NCBI GenBank assembly: GCA_031291305.1
Contig: JARLJH010000036.1
Location: 55,569 to 119,568, forward strand
Origin: Rhodoferax sp.
GTDB lineage: Bacteria; Pseudomonadota; Gammaproteobacteria; Burkholderiales; Burkholderiaceae_C
Length of the DNA: 64,000 nucleotides
Direction of reading: 5' to 3'
The notes below the pieces were generated by a model, which saw only the letters and a program-made list of their open reading frames with translations, made no database searches and had not been told where the DNA came from. Below are positions 7,829-16,235 of this stretch, piece after piece. Position 1 is the stretch's first letter. Each line of letters opens with the position of its first letter. Position numbers and translations under genes: made by a program.

Positions 7829-8809
7829 TCAGATTTTTTGCAGCTTCTCAATCAAGCCATTGAGTTCATCGAGCGACCCAAACGCGATGCTGAGTTCACC
7901 CATTTCTTCCATACGCCCGGCCCGTTTGACGCGCTTTTTGACGCGCACTTCGACCTCGGCCATGAGCAAATCGGACAGCTCTTCTTCCACCCGCTTCATG
8001 TCGCGCGACTTCTCTTTTTTGGGTTTGGTGGCCACCAGCGAGAACTCGGCGCTGAGTTTTTTGACCAGACCCTCGGCCTCACGCACCGACATCTTCTTGG
8101 CACTGATCTGACTGGCGGCGGTGATCTGCATGGCCTTGTCCAAGCTCAACAACGCGCGCGCATGGCCCATCTCCACGTCACCGGCCATCAGCATGGTCTG
8201 CACCGGCTCAGCCAGATTCAGCAGGCGCAGCAGGTTGCTGGCGGCGCTGCGACTGCGCCCAACCGCCTGGGCAGCAGTCTCGTGCGTCAGGCCAAATTCT
8301 TTGATCAGGCGCTGCAGACCCTGCGCTTCTTCCAGCGGGTTGAGGTCTTCGCGCTGCATGTTCTCGATCAGCGCCATGGCGGCGGCGGCCTCGTTGGGCA
8401 CGTCACGCACCAGCACCGGCACGCTGTCCAGCCCGGCGAGCTTGGCCGCACGAAAGCGACGCTCGCCAGCAATGATCTCGTACACCGGACGCCCGGCACC
8501 GCCCTGCATGTCGGGCGAGGTCTGGCTGCGCTTGAGGTCAGCGTCCGCATCGCTGAGGCGGCGCACCAGGATCGGCTGCATGATGCCTTGCGCCTTGATG
8601 GATTCGGCCAGCTCGTAAAGCGCGCCCTCGTCCATGCGGGTACGCGGCTGGTATTGACCGGGCACCATATCGCTAAGCAACAACGTCGATGGCTGGCCGC
8701 TGTTGGCCACCGCGGTCGAGCTGCCATCCAGTGAAAACGCCTCATCCACGGTAGGGCCCAATAAGGCTTCGAGCCCGCGACCCAGGCCCTTTAATTTTTT
8801 AGTGACCAT
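7829..8809 (-). CDS. parB: chromosome partitioning protein ParB
   Basis: ParB binds parS, loads as a CTP-dependent DNA clamp and spreads around the origin region; with ParA it segregates origins. The 326-residue protein has the basic KGLGRGLEALL N-terminus, the CTP-binding motif GERRFR (115-120), a helix-turn-helix at about 170-195 and a C-terminal dimerisation region. A charged insert of about 20 residues (87-106, DADADLKRSQTSPD..) precedes the GERRFR motif. Four parS-like sites lie 1.4 to 3.7 kb to the right. A hydrolase gene separates it from parA, which is unusual. Confidence 0.95.
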   Translation of the reverse strand: MVTKKLKGLGRGLEALLGPTVDEAFSLDGSSTAVANSGQPSTLLLSDMVPGQYQPRTRMDEGALYELAESIKAQGIMQPILVRRLSDADADLKRSQTSPDMQGGAGRPVYEIIAGERRFRAAKLAGLDSVPVLVRDVPNEAAAAMALIENMQREDLNPLEEAQGLQRLIKEFGLTHETAAQAVGRSRSAASNLLRLLNLAEPVQTMLMAGDVEMGHARALLSLDKAMQITAASQISAKKMSVREAEGLVKKLSAEFSLVATKPKKEKSRDMKRVEEELSDLLMAEVEVRVKKRVKRAGRMEEMGELSIAFGSLDELNGLIEKLQKI

Positions 8810-8821
8810 GCGAGTCCCTTT

Positions 8822-9361
8822 TTAAATTTGAATCAGTTTCTGTAGCAAAGCTTGCCCGGCGGGCCAGTCGCCCAGGCCGGAATCGGCATTGATGTGGCCC
8901 CGCGCACCGGCGTTCACCAGTTCCGAGCCCCAAGCCTTGGCAAAACCGGCGGCGCGCTCATACGTGCAATACGGGTCATCGGTGCTAGCCACCAAGATGC
9001 TGGGAAACGGCAAAGGCTTCAACACCAGTGGCGACCAGCTGCCCAGCACTGGCCGCAATTCCTCCCGCTCGGCGTCACCCGGTGCCACCAGTAAGGCGGC
9101 CTTGACACGACCGGTGTTCTGGGAGTGTGCGGCCCAGGCGGCCACCAATTGACAACCCAGGCTGTGCGCCACCAGCACGGCAGGTTGGTCGAGCGACAGC
9201 AGCACATCTTCCAGGCGACCCATCCAGTCGCCGCGCAGCGGGCGCATCCAGTCGTGCTGCTCAACGCGCTGGTAACCCGACTGCGCCTGCCACAGGCTTT
9301 GCCAATGCAAGGGACCGGAGTTTTGCCAGCCCGGCAAGATCAGGATGTGATCAGACTTCAT
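8822..9361 (-). CDS. alpha/beta hydrolase, RBBP9/YdeN family
   Basis: This 179-residue serine hydrolase of the small RBBP9/YdeN type begins ILILPGWQNSGPLHWQSLW, the usual family opening. It has the nucleophile elbow AHSLGC, the acid in ASTDDPYC and a late GH..ADSGLGDWPAG histidine block, giving a complete Ser-Asp-His triad. The physiological substrate is unknown. It lies between parA and parB in the same orientation, 12 bases from parB, so it is probably co-transcribed with the partition genes. It would be a passenger unless it has an unrecognised link to segregation. Confidence 0.85.
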   Translation of the reverse strand: MKSDHILILPGWQNSGPLHWQSLWQAQSGYQRVEQHDWMRPLRGDWMGRLEDVLLSLDQPAVLVAHSLGCQLVAAWAAHSQNTGRVKAALLVAPGDAEREELRPVLGSWSPLVLKPLPFPSILVASTDDPYCTYERAAGFAKAWGSELVNAGARGHINADSGLGDWPAGQALLQKLIQI

Positions 9362-9365
9362 GACT

Positions 9366-9421
9366 ATGATTTATGTAGCTATTCGCGCTTTTTAGATAAG
9401 GGCCGGAGGCCATTTTGGCTA
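9366..9421 (+). repeat. dispersed double-hairpin repeat, copy 5
   Basis: It has TATGTAGCTATTCGCGCTT, TAAGGGCCGGAGGCC and ATTTTGGCTATAT blocks. It fills the gap between parA and the hydrolase gene and overlaps the TAG stop of parA (9419-9421). Confidence 0.7.
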
Positions 9422-10204
9422 TATGGTTTCAATGCGCGCCACCATTTCGGTGGCAAAGGTCACAAACGCCTGTGCACCCTTGGACGCCGGGTCAAACACC
9501 ACGCCGGGTACACCATAGCTGGGTGCTTCGGCCAGGCGCACATTGCGCGGAATCACGGTGTTGAACACCTTGTCTCCAAAACGCGCCTTGAGTTGCTCAC
9601 TCACCTGCTGCTGCAAGGTGATGCGCGGGTCAAACATCACACGTAGCAAGCCGATGATGGCCAAGTCTTTGTTGAGGTTGGCGTGCACCTGCTTGATGGT
9701 ATTGACCAGATCAGCCAGGCCTTCGAGAGCAAAGTACTCGCACTGCATCGGCACAATCACGCCATGCGCACAGCACAAGCCGTTGAGCGTCAGCATGGAC
9801 AGGCTGGGTGGGCAGTCGATCAATACAAAGTCGTAGTCGGCGTCCACTTCAACCAGCGCGGTCTTCAGGCGTTTTTCGCGTCGATCCAGGCTGACCATCT
9901 CCACCTCGGCGCCAGCGAGCTCGCGGTTGGCAGCCAAAATGTCATAACCACAACCAGCCTCCTGCAGCTTGGCACTTTGCACGCGCGCTTCACGCACCGA
10001 CGCAGATTCCAGCAGGACGTCATACACACTGAGTTCCAGCTTGCGCTTGTCAATGCCAGACCCCATGGTCGCGTTGCCCTGCGGGTCCAGATCGACCATC
10101 AGCACTCGTTGCCCGACTTTGGCTAGGCCCGCAGCAAGATTGACGGTGGTGGTGGTCTTGCCCACCCCACCCTTTTGGTTGGCGATGCAGAATATTTTGG
10201 CCAT
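9419..10204 (-). CDS. parA: chromosome partitioning ATPase ParA (Soj)
   Basis: This 261-residue Walker-type ATPase has the deviant Walker A KGGVGKTTT at residues 10-18, the DLDPQGNATMGSG block (Walker A') and LIDCPPSLSMLTLNGL (Walker B region). ParA dimerises with ATP, binds nucleoid DNA and is stimulated by ParB to move origins apart. Its length matches chromosomal Soj proteins without an N-terminal DNA-binding domain. A parS site lies 42 bases upstream of its start. Confidence 0.96.
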   Translation of the reverse strand: MAKIFCIANQKGGVGKTTTTVNLAAGLAKVGQRVLMVDLDPQGNATMGSGIDKRKLELSVYDVLLESASVREARVQSAKLQEAGCGYDILAANRELAGAEVEMVSLDRREKRLKTALVEVDADYDFVLIDCPPSLSMLTLNGLCCAHGVIVPMQCEYFALEGLADLVNTIKQVHANLNKDLAIIGLLRVMFDPRITLQQQVSEQLKARFGDKVFNTVIPRNVRLAEAPSYGVPGVVFDPASKGAQAFVTFATEMVARIETI

Positions 10205-10245
10205 AGGGAGCGCGCTCAGAGTGATGGAAAACTGGACTTGATCAA

Positions 10246-10261
10246 TGTTTCACGTGAAACG
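10246..10261. other. parS site 1 (ParB binding)
   Basis: The 16-mer TGTTTCACGTGAAACG matches the consensus TGTTTCACGTGAAACA at 15 positions. It lies in the promoter region of parA. Confidence 0.88.
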
Positions 10262-10274
10262 CCCGCCTGACACA

Positions 10275-10889
10275 CTAGCGTGACATCGCCAGCTTGATGC
10301 CAAAGCCGATCAGAAACACGCCCGCCACTTTTTCAAGCACACGAGTGATCATCGGATTGGCCCGGATCTTTTCAGCCAGAAAGTGCGTCAACAAGGTCGA
10401 AGTCAAACCATAGAGGAAAGTCAGCACCGCAATCGTCGCCGCCATGAAGGCATAGGTCAGCAATCCCTGCTGGCGCACCGGATCAATGAACAGCGGAAAG
10501 AAAGCCATGTAAAACAGGATGGCTTTGGGATTGAGCAGCGTGATCATCAGCGCTTGTTTCAAATAGTGATGGGGCTTGATGTTGAGCACCGGCGCGGCAC
10601 CCGGCTTGGCCAGCAGCATCTTGACCCCCAGCCAGGCCAGGTAGCCCGCGCCCAGCCACTGCACGGCGTGGAATGCACCCGGATACGCAGCGAGCAAGGC
10701 TGCCACACCCGCCACCGCCGACCACATCAACACCTGGTCACCCAGAATGACGCCGAAGGTCGCGGCCACGCCGCCACGAATGCCACCCTTGCTGGTGGAT
10801 GTGATCAGCGCCAGGTTGCCCGGGCCGGGCACCAGCAGGAACACCAAAACGGTGACAACAAAAGTGGCGTAATCGGTGATACCGAGCAT
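10275..10889 (-). CDS. LysE/RhtB family amino acid exporter
   Basis: This 204-residue inner-membrane protein has about six helices and the family N-terminal signature FLLVPGPGNLALITSTSKGG. It also carries the conserved LLNPKAILFYMAFFPLFID block in the middle. RhtB-type proteins export amino acids such as homoserine, threonine or leucine. The substrate cannot be predicted. It sits between parA and rsmG in the same orientation and is separated from rsmG by a 345-base gap that holds hairpin pair II. Confidence 0.88.
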   Translation of the reverse strand: MLGITDYATFVVTVLVFLLVPGPGNLALITSTSKGGIRGGVAATFGVILGDQVLMWSAVAGVAALLAAYPGAFHAVQWLGAGYLAWLGVKMLLAKPGAAPVLNIKPHHYLKQALMITLLNPKAILFYMAFFPLFIDPVRQQGLLTYAFMAATIAVLTFLYGLTSTLLTHFLAEKIRANPMITRVLEKVAGVFLIGFGIKLAMSR

Positions 10890-10981
10890 GGGAGTCTTTG
10901 AATGGGGGGAGGCTGCGAGTTTACGTTGGAATGGTGGAAGCCCTGAGACGTGTTGGGCCTAGGTGTTTGCTTAAACCCGCC

Positions 10982-11067
10982 GTGAGTGTGGGTTGGACAC
11001 CGCCGTTCGTGTCCCCCCGCCTGCGGCCTCCTCCTTGACCTCACTTTGGTGCCCAACCCACACTCAC
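10982..11067. repeat. long hairpin A of pair II (20-bp stem, 46-nt loop)
   Basis: Arms 10982-11001 and 11048-11067 pair at 19 of 20 positions (one A-C mismatch). The loop 11002-11047 contains a 36-nt core at 11006-11041 beginning TTCGTGTCC and ending CTTGACCT. Confidence 0.82.
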
Positions 11068-11115
11068 AGCTATGCAATCAGAAGCTCCCCATTTGGTGAA
11101 AACCAAGACCGTCCA

Positions 11116-11203
11116 GAATCAGTCGGGCGATGCACTTTGCGCAGGTCAAGAAGGACACCACAGGCCGGGGGACACGAAACAAAGCGCATCGCCTGACTGA
11201 TTC
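11116..11203. repeat. long hairpin B of pair II (24-bp stem, 40-nt loop)
   Basis: Arms 11116-11139 and 11180-11203 pair at 22 of 24 positions, plus one G-T wobble. The loop core 11143-11178 is the reverse complement of the hairpin A core at 31 of 36 positions, while the stems are unrelated. The 345-base gap 10890-11234 shows no gene besides the two hairpins. Confidence 0.82.
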
Positions 11204-11234
11204 CACCACAGCCACTACAACGCCAACAAAACGC

Positions 11235-11912
11235 TCACCCTAGCACCAAAGGCCGCATCCACACCATGCACCGCTCTGCCCCTAACCCTGGCACATCCAA
11301 CTGTTCCACGTGAAACACAGAAACAGATGGCGGCAACGCAGCTATCTCATCCGCAGGATGTTTGCCTTTCATTGCCATCCAGACGCCCTGCTCTGCCAAG
11401 GCATTCGCCGACCAATTCGTGAAGTCCGACAACGAGGCAAAGGCCCTGGAGCTGATTACCTGATACTTGTCGGTGAGGGATTCAACCCGTGCATGCACAC
11501 CACGCAGATTCGGCAGCTTTAAAGTCACCGCCACTTGCTGAATGAACGCTGCCTTTTTTGCCACCGTATCCACGCAGTGCACGGTGATCTCCGGGCAACA
11601 GATGGCAATCACCACCCCAGGCAAACCGGCGCCCGAACCGACGTCCAGCAGTCGCAAACCCGTTGTCACCGCATGCTCAGCGTCAGACGCTTTGATCTCC
11701 ATCTGCCGCCGCAAAGATGAAATCACGGCCAAACTGTCCAACAAATGATGCGTCAACATCTCTGCCGGGTCGCGCACCGCCGTCAGGTTGTACACCTTGG
11801 TCCACTTCTGAATCAGAGCCAGATAGTCGAGCAGGCGGCTGACCTGATCGTCCGCTAGCACCAAACCTAACGCCACCAAGCCTTGCCGCAAAGGCGCTTC
11901 CAACGCTTTCAT
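11235..11912 (-). CDS. rsmG: 16S rRNA (guanine-N7) methyltransferase RsmG (GidB)
   Basis: RsmG methylates G527 of 16S rRNA with SAM. This 225-residue protein has the family order: [20 protein letters not shown], then the SAM motif [17 protein letters not shown], then [16 protein letters not shown] and [10 protein letters not shown]. It overlaps mnmG by four bases, the classical gidA-gidB arrangement. Its 3' part contains a parS-like sequence at 11302-11317. There is a short insert ([15 protein letters not shown]) before the SAM motif. Confidence 0.95.
   Translation of the reverse strand: MKALEAPLRQGLVALGLVLADDQVSRLLDYLALIQKWTKVYNLTAVRDPAEMLTHHLLDSLAVISSLRRQMEIKASDAEHAVTTGLRLLDVGSGAGLPGVVIAICCPEITVHCVDTVAKKAAFIQQVAVTLKLPNLRGVHARVESLTDKYQVISSRAFASLSDFTNWSANALAEQGVWMAMKGKHPADEIAALPPSVSVFHVEQLDVPGLGAERCMVWMRPLVLG
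11302..11317. other. parS site 2, inside rsmG
   Basis: The 16-mer TGTTCCACGTGAAACA has one mismatch to the parS consensus. It lies near the 3' end of rsmG and is translated as part of the gene. Confidence 0.75.
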
Positions 11913-13993
11913 TCAGTCACCACCAACTGAGTCTCAAGGGCGGGGTCGGCGCCCGCGCCACCCAAGTTACTCTCTTGCGCCGCAAAGCCTTTGAACTTGG
12001 TCTTCTTGAGATGGATGGTCAGCAATGAAATTGTCGCTGGCGTGATACCCGACAAACGTGAGGCCTGGCCCAGGGTCTCGGGCTTGTGGCGGTTGAGCTT
12101 TTGCCGCGCCTCAATGCTCAAAGCCGTGACCTGCATGTAGTCCAGATCCTGTGGCAACTTCAGCGTTTCATAGTGAAGGGCACGCTGCACATCGTCCTTC
12201 TGGCGGTCGATATAGCCAGAGTATTTGGCCGCGATTTCCACCTGCTCGATCACCGTTGCCGCCAACGCCGCATCGTCCGGTGACAGCGCTGTTTCACGTG
12301 GAACATCCAAAGGAAATTCGGGCACAGCATACTTGCCACCATTCAAGGACACGAGATCCGCATAGCTCACACCTGGGCGACGCAGCAATTCAGCAAGGTT
12401 GTATTCATGCTCCAGCGGCTTGCCAAACACGCGCTCGGCCTCGCCCGTCTCCAGATTTTTCGGGTTGACCCAGATACTGCGCAGGCGTTCTGTTTCACGT
12501 GAAACAGCATCACGCTTACGACAAAAAGCGTCCCAGCGCACATCATCCACCAAACCCAGTTGACGACCCACCTCGGTCAGCCGGGCGTCGGCGTTGTCCT
12601 CGCGCAGTTGTAGCCTGAACTCGGCCCGGCTGGTAAACATGCGATAAGGCTCTGTCACGCCTTTGGTAATCAGGTCATCGGCCATCACACCCAGATAGGC
12701 CTGGTCGCGCGCGGGCATCCAGCTGTCCTGTGCGTAGGTCATGCTGCCTGCGGCACTGACCTCAGGGTTGCCACCGCCCATGGCGCGCACCTGCAAAACG
12801 GCATTCACCGCAGCGAACAGACCTTGTGCAGCAGCTTCTTCGTAGCCGGTGGTACCGTTGATCTGCCCGGCAAAGAACAAGCCGGAAATCACCCGCGTCT
12901 CAAAAGTGCTCTTGAGCTGCTGAGGGTCAAAGTAGTCGTATTCAATGGCGTAGCCTGGCCGCAGAATGTGAGCGTTCTCCAGCCCGGGCATGCTGCGCAC
13001 CAGCGCGTACTGGATATCGAAAGGCAAACTGGTGCTGATGCCGTTGGGGTAGTACTCGTGCGTCGTCAGGCCTTCGGGCTCCAGAAAAATCTGGTGACTG
13101 TCCTTGTCGGCAAAGCGGTTGATCTTGTCTTCCACGCTGGGGCAATAGCGCGGACCCACGCCATCAATCTTGCCGGTGAACATGGGACTGCGGTCAAAAC
13201 CGCTGCGGATGATATCGTGCGTTCGTTCGTTGGTATGGGTGATCCAGCAGGGCATTTGCTGTGGGTGCTGCTCCGCCCGACCCAGGAAGCTGAACACAGG
13301 CATCGCCGGGCTCATGCCTCCGGGCATACCGTCACCAGGCTGCTCAGTGCACTTGCTGAAGTCGATTGAGCGACCATCAATACGCGGAGGCGTTCCGGTT
13401 TTCAAGCGCCCCTGTGGCAGCTTGAGTTCTTTCAGGCGCGCACTCAGGGACACGGCGGGCGGGTCACCCGCGCGGCCCGCCGCGTAGCTGTTCAACCCCA
13501 CATGGATCTTGCCGTCCAGAAAGGTGCCCGCCGTCAACACCACGGTCGTCGAGCGAAATTGAATACCGACCTGCGTCACCGCCCCGACCACCCGGTCTCC
13601 CTCGACCATTAGATCGTCCACCGCTTGCTGGAACAACCACAAGTTCGGCTGGTTCTCCAGACGGCGGCGAATCGCCGCTTTGTACAAGATGCGATCCGCC
13701 TGTGCCCGGGTGGCACGCACCGCCGGGCCCTTGCTGGAGTTCAGAATACGGAACTGGATGCCCCCCTCGTCGGTGGCGACTGCCATGGCGCCGCCCAATG
13801 CATCAACCTCTTTGACCAGATGCCCCTTGCCAATACCGCCGATCGACGGGTTGCAACTCATCTGCCCCAAGGTCTCGATGTTGTGCGTCAGCAGCAAGGT
13901 CTTGCAACCCATGCGGGCCGCAGCCAACGCCGCCTCGGTGCCAGCATGACCGCCGCCGACGACGATCACGTCAAAGTGTTGGGGATAAAGCAT
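11909..13993 (-). CDS. mnmG: tRNA uridine-5-carboxymethylaminomethyl modification enzyme MnmG (GidA)
   Basis: MnmG, with MnmE, modifies U34 of several tRNAs using FAD and a folate donor. The 694-residue protein has the N-terminal FAD motif [19 protein letters not shown], the signature [12 protein letters not shown], and the later [17 protein letters not shown] block. It ends in the helical MnmE-binding domain ([17 protein letters not shown]). The length is slightly above the usual 620-650 because of the C-terminal tail. Two parS-like sites lie within the coding region. It is divergent from the phosphofructokinase gene. Confidence 0.97.
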   Translation of the reverse strand: MLYPQHFDVIVVGGGHAGTEAALAAARMGCKTLLLTHNIETLGQMSCNPSIGGIGKGHLVKEVDALGGAMAVATDEGGIQFRILNSSKGPAVRATRAQADRILYKAAIRRRLENQPNLWLFQQAVDDLMVEGDRVVGAVTQVGIQFRSTTVVLTAGTFLDGKIHVGLNSYAAGRAGDPPAVSLSARLKELKLPQGRLKTGTPPRIDGRSIDFSKCTEQPGDGMPGGMSPAMPVFSFLGRAEQHPQQMPCWITHTNERTHDIIRSGFDRSPMFTGKIDGVGPRYCPSVEDKINRFADKDSHQIFLEPEGLTTHEYYPNGISTSLPFDIQYALVRSMPGLENAHILRPGYAIEYDYFDPQQLKSTFETRVISGLFFAGQINGTTGYEEAAAQGLFAAVNAVLQVRAMGGGNPEVSAAGSMTYAQDSWMPARDQAYLGVMADDLITKGVTEPYRMFTSRAEFRLQLREDNADARLTEVGRQLGLVDDVRWDAFCRKRDAVSRETERLRSIWVNPKNLETGEAERVFGKPLEHEYNLAELLRRPGVSYADLVSLNGGKYAVPEFPLDVPRETALSPDDAALAATVIEQVEIAAKYSGYIDRQKDDVQRALHYETLKLPQDLDYMQVTALSIEARQKLNRHKPETLGQASRLSGITPATISLLTIHLKKTKFKGFAAQESNLGGAGADPALETQLVVTE
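12290..12305. other. parS site 3, inside mnmG
   Basis: The 16-mer TGTTTCACGTGGAACA has one mismatch to the consensus. Confidence 0.75.
12491..12506. other. parS site 4, inside mnmG, perfect
   Basis: The 16-mer TGTTTCACGTGAAACA is identical to the parS consensus. It is embedded in the coding sequence of mnmG. Confidence 0.92.
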
Positions 13994-14180
13994 GGTGGTT
14001 CAATCAGATGGGCGGGTTGGAAAAAGGCGCTCGCCCAGCACCTGTATGACAAATGCCGATTTTATCGAAGCCACCAAAAACCACGTTGCCCCCATCTTGG
14101 AGGCAGCAAAACCAGACCCGTTCAAGGGCACAATGGGCGTTGGCAGCTTCAGTTCAATCTCTTTTGAAACAGGACAACCC

Positions 14181-15395
14181 ATGGCATCTGGAAAAATTCT
14201 CGTCGCCCAAGGTGGCGGCCCTACCGCCGTCATCAACCAGTCTTTGGTGGGCGTTGCCCTTGAGGCACGTCGCTTCAGCCAAGTCGGTCACATCTATGGC
14301 GCGCTACATGGCGTACGCGGCATCGTCGATGAAAACTTTGTTGACTTGACCCAAGAGACAAGCCACAACCTGGAGTTGGTGGCCAACACGCCCTCCAGCG
14401 CGCTGGGCTCCACCCGTGACAAACCCGATGCGGCGTATTGCCACGAGATATTCAAGGTTCTCCAAGCGCATCAGATCGGCCATTTTTTCTATATTGGTGG
14501 CAACGATTCCAGTGACACAGTGCGCATCGTCAGCGAAGAGGCCCAAGCGGCCAACTACCCGTTGCGCACCATTCATATCCCAAAGACAATCGACAATGAT
14601 CTGGTTGGCAGTGACCACACACCCGGTTTTCCATCTGCCGCGCGGTTTGTGGCACAGGCGTTTGCCGGTGCCAACCTAGACAACGCAGCCCTGCCCGGCG
14701 TATACGTCGGTGTGGTCATGGGCCGCCATGCTGGTTTTCTGACCGCCGCCTCTGCCTTGGGCAAAAAATTCCCGGACGATGGCCCGCACCTGATTTATCT
14801 GCCCGAGCGTACCTTTGTGCTGGAAAAATTCCTCGCGGATGTAAAAACTACCTACGCGCGTTATGGCCGCTGCGTGATTGCCGTGTCCGAGGGCATTCAC
14901 GATGCCTCTGGTACACCGATTGCGGCCCTGCTAGCCAAAGAAATGGAGCACGATGCCCATGGCAATGTGCAACTCTCGGGCAATGGCGCGTTGGCTGATT
15001 TGCTGTGTGAAGAGATCAAATCCAAGCTCAAGATAAAACGTGTGCGTGGCGATACCTTTGGCTACTTGCAGCGCTCATTCATCGGCTGCGTTTCTGACGT
15101 GGACCAGCGTGAAGCCCGTGAGGTTGGAGAAAAGGCCGTGCAATTCGCCATGTGGGGTGACAAAGATGGCTCAGTGGCAATCAAACGCACAGGCTTTTAC
15201 TCGGTGGATTACGAACTGCTGCCACTCAGCGCGGTGGCCGGCAAAACACGCACCATGGAAGACGAGTTCATCTCTGCCAGTGGCACCGACGTGACTGACG
15301 CCTTTCGCATGTACTTGCGTCCTCTGCTAGGCTCAAAGATGCCTGACGCCTTCCGCCTGCGGCACAATCCTATTGCCAAAGTTTTGCATAAGTAA
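14181..15395 (+). CDS. 6-phosphofructokinase, PPi-dependent type
   Basis: This 404-residue PfkA-superfamily protein starts MASGKILVAQGGGPTAVINQ. I chose ATG 14181 because it has an AGGA site six bases upstream and a family-like N-terminus; the longer frame from 13992 would overlap mnmG. The opening GGGPTAVIN and the GGNDSSDT block (ATP enzymes have GGDGS) point to the pyrophosphate-dependent long-type group. PKTIDNDL and MGRHAGF are the usual sugar-phosphate motifs. It would phosphorylate fructose 6-phosphate reversibly. The phosphoryl donor is inferred from motifs only. Confidence 0.85.
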   Translation: MASGKILVAQGGGPTAVINQSLVGVALEARRFSQVGHIYGALHGVRGIVDENFVDLTQETSHNLELVANTPSSALGSTRDKPDAAYCHEIFKVLQAHQIGHFFYIGGNDSSDTVRIVSEEAQAANYPLRTIHIPKTIDNDLVGSDHTPGFPSAARFVAQAFAGANLDNAALPGVYVGVVMGRHAGFLTAASALGKKFPDDGPHLIYLPERTFVLEKFLADVKTTYARYGRCVIAVSEGIHDASGTPIAALLAKEMEHDAHGNVQLSGNGALADLLCEEIKSKLKIKRVRGDTFGYLQRSFIGCVSDVDQREAREVGEKAVQFAMWGDKDGSVAIKRTGFYSVDYELLPLSAVAGKTRTMEDEFISASGTDVTDAFRMYLRPLLGSKMPDAFRLRHNPIAKVLHK

Positions 15396-15453
15396 TTGGC
15401 TTCTAGCCCTTGTATTTAAAGGGTTAGAAGTTACATTTTCAATAGCATATAGA
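15393..15453 (-). repeat. dispersed double-hairpin repeat, copy 6 (inverted)
   Basis: On the minus strand it reads TATGCTATTGAAAATGTAAC, then CCCTTTAAATACAAGGGCTAGAAGCC. It begins at the stop of the phosphofructokinase gene and could also act as its terminator. Confidence 0.72.
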
Positions 15454-15585
15454 CAGTCCGGCGGCGGGACTGATATCAGCAACCGTGCTCACGATGGGGC
15501 ATCCGCATCGACCAGCACCTGAATCGTGTAATGCCGGTTAGCATCGGTTCGTCACCTTGTTGCACCTTATTTTTAGTTACGCACC

Positions 15586-16194
15586 ATGAAACTCTATTAC
15601 TCACCCGGTGCCTGCTCGCTGTCGGCCCACATCGCCCTGAAAGAGTCTGGCCTGGACTTTGAAGCCATCGCAGCGCCAACCCGCACCCACAAGCTGGCTG
15701 ACGGTACCGATTACTACACCATCAACCCGCTGGGCTATGTGCCACTTCTGGTGCTTGATGGTGCACGACAGTTGCACGAATGTGCGGTCATCCTTCAGTA
15801 TGTGGCTGACCAGGTACCCGCCAAGGCGCTGGCGCCCTCCTGTGGTAGCTTTGAGCGTTACAAGTTGCAGGAATGGCTCAACTTCATCGCCACGGAATTG
15901 CACAAGGGCTTCTCACCGCTGTTCACACCCGGCATGCCCGACGAAGCCAAAGCACTGACCAAAGCCCGTCTGACGGGCCGCCTACAATGGATTGATAGTG
16001 AATTAAGTGGCAAAAGCTTCCTGATGGGCAACACCTTCACGGTCGCGGATGCCTACCTTTTTGTGGTGCAAAGCTGGGGCAAACATGTGGGTGTGGACAT
16101 TTCCACTCTACCAAACCTAAATGCCTTCGCCGCCCGCGTGGGTGCGCGCCCGGCGGTCCAGGCTGCGCTGAGTGCGGAAGGCTTGCTGAAATAA
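15586..16194 (+). CDS. glutathione S-transferase, bacterial beta-like class
   Basis: This 202-residue protein has a thioredoxin-like N-terminal domain starting MKLYYSPGACSLSAHIAL, where the YSPGACS segment carries the Tyr/Ser/Cys positions used for glutathione activation in beta-class enzymes. It also has the GYVPLLVLDGARQLHECAVILQYVAD glutathione site and a helical C-terminal domain with FTVADAYLF. Reaction: conjugation or reduction of electrophiles with glutathione. A physiological substrate cannot be assigned. It is followed by rquA after 41 bases. Confidence 0.9.
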   Translation: MKLYYSPGACSLSAHIALKESGLDFEAIAAPTRTHKLADGTDYYTINPLGYVPLLVLDGARQLHECAVILQYVADQVPAKALAPSCGSFERYKLQEWLNFIATELHKGFSPLFTPGMPDEAKALTKARLTGRLQWIDSELSGKSFLMGNTFTVADAYLFVVQSWGKHVGVDISTLPNLNAFAARVGARPAVQAALSAEGLLK

Positions 16195-16235
16195 GCGGTC
16201 CTGCCATCACACATTGTCTGAATCAAGGTCTGCCC

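Noticed and set aside
7451-8734. Long plus-strand reading frame of 427 codons across the hairpin region and parB
   Set aside because: It runs antisense through parB and through palindromes; its residues have no family character and parB on the other strand is certain.
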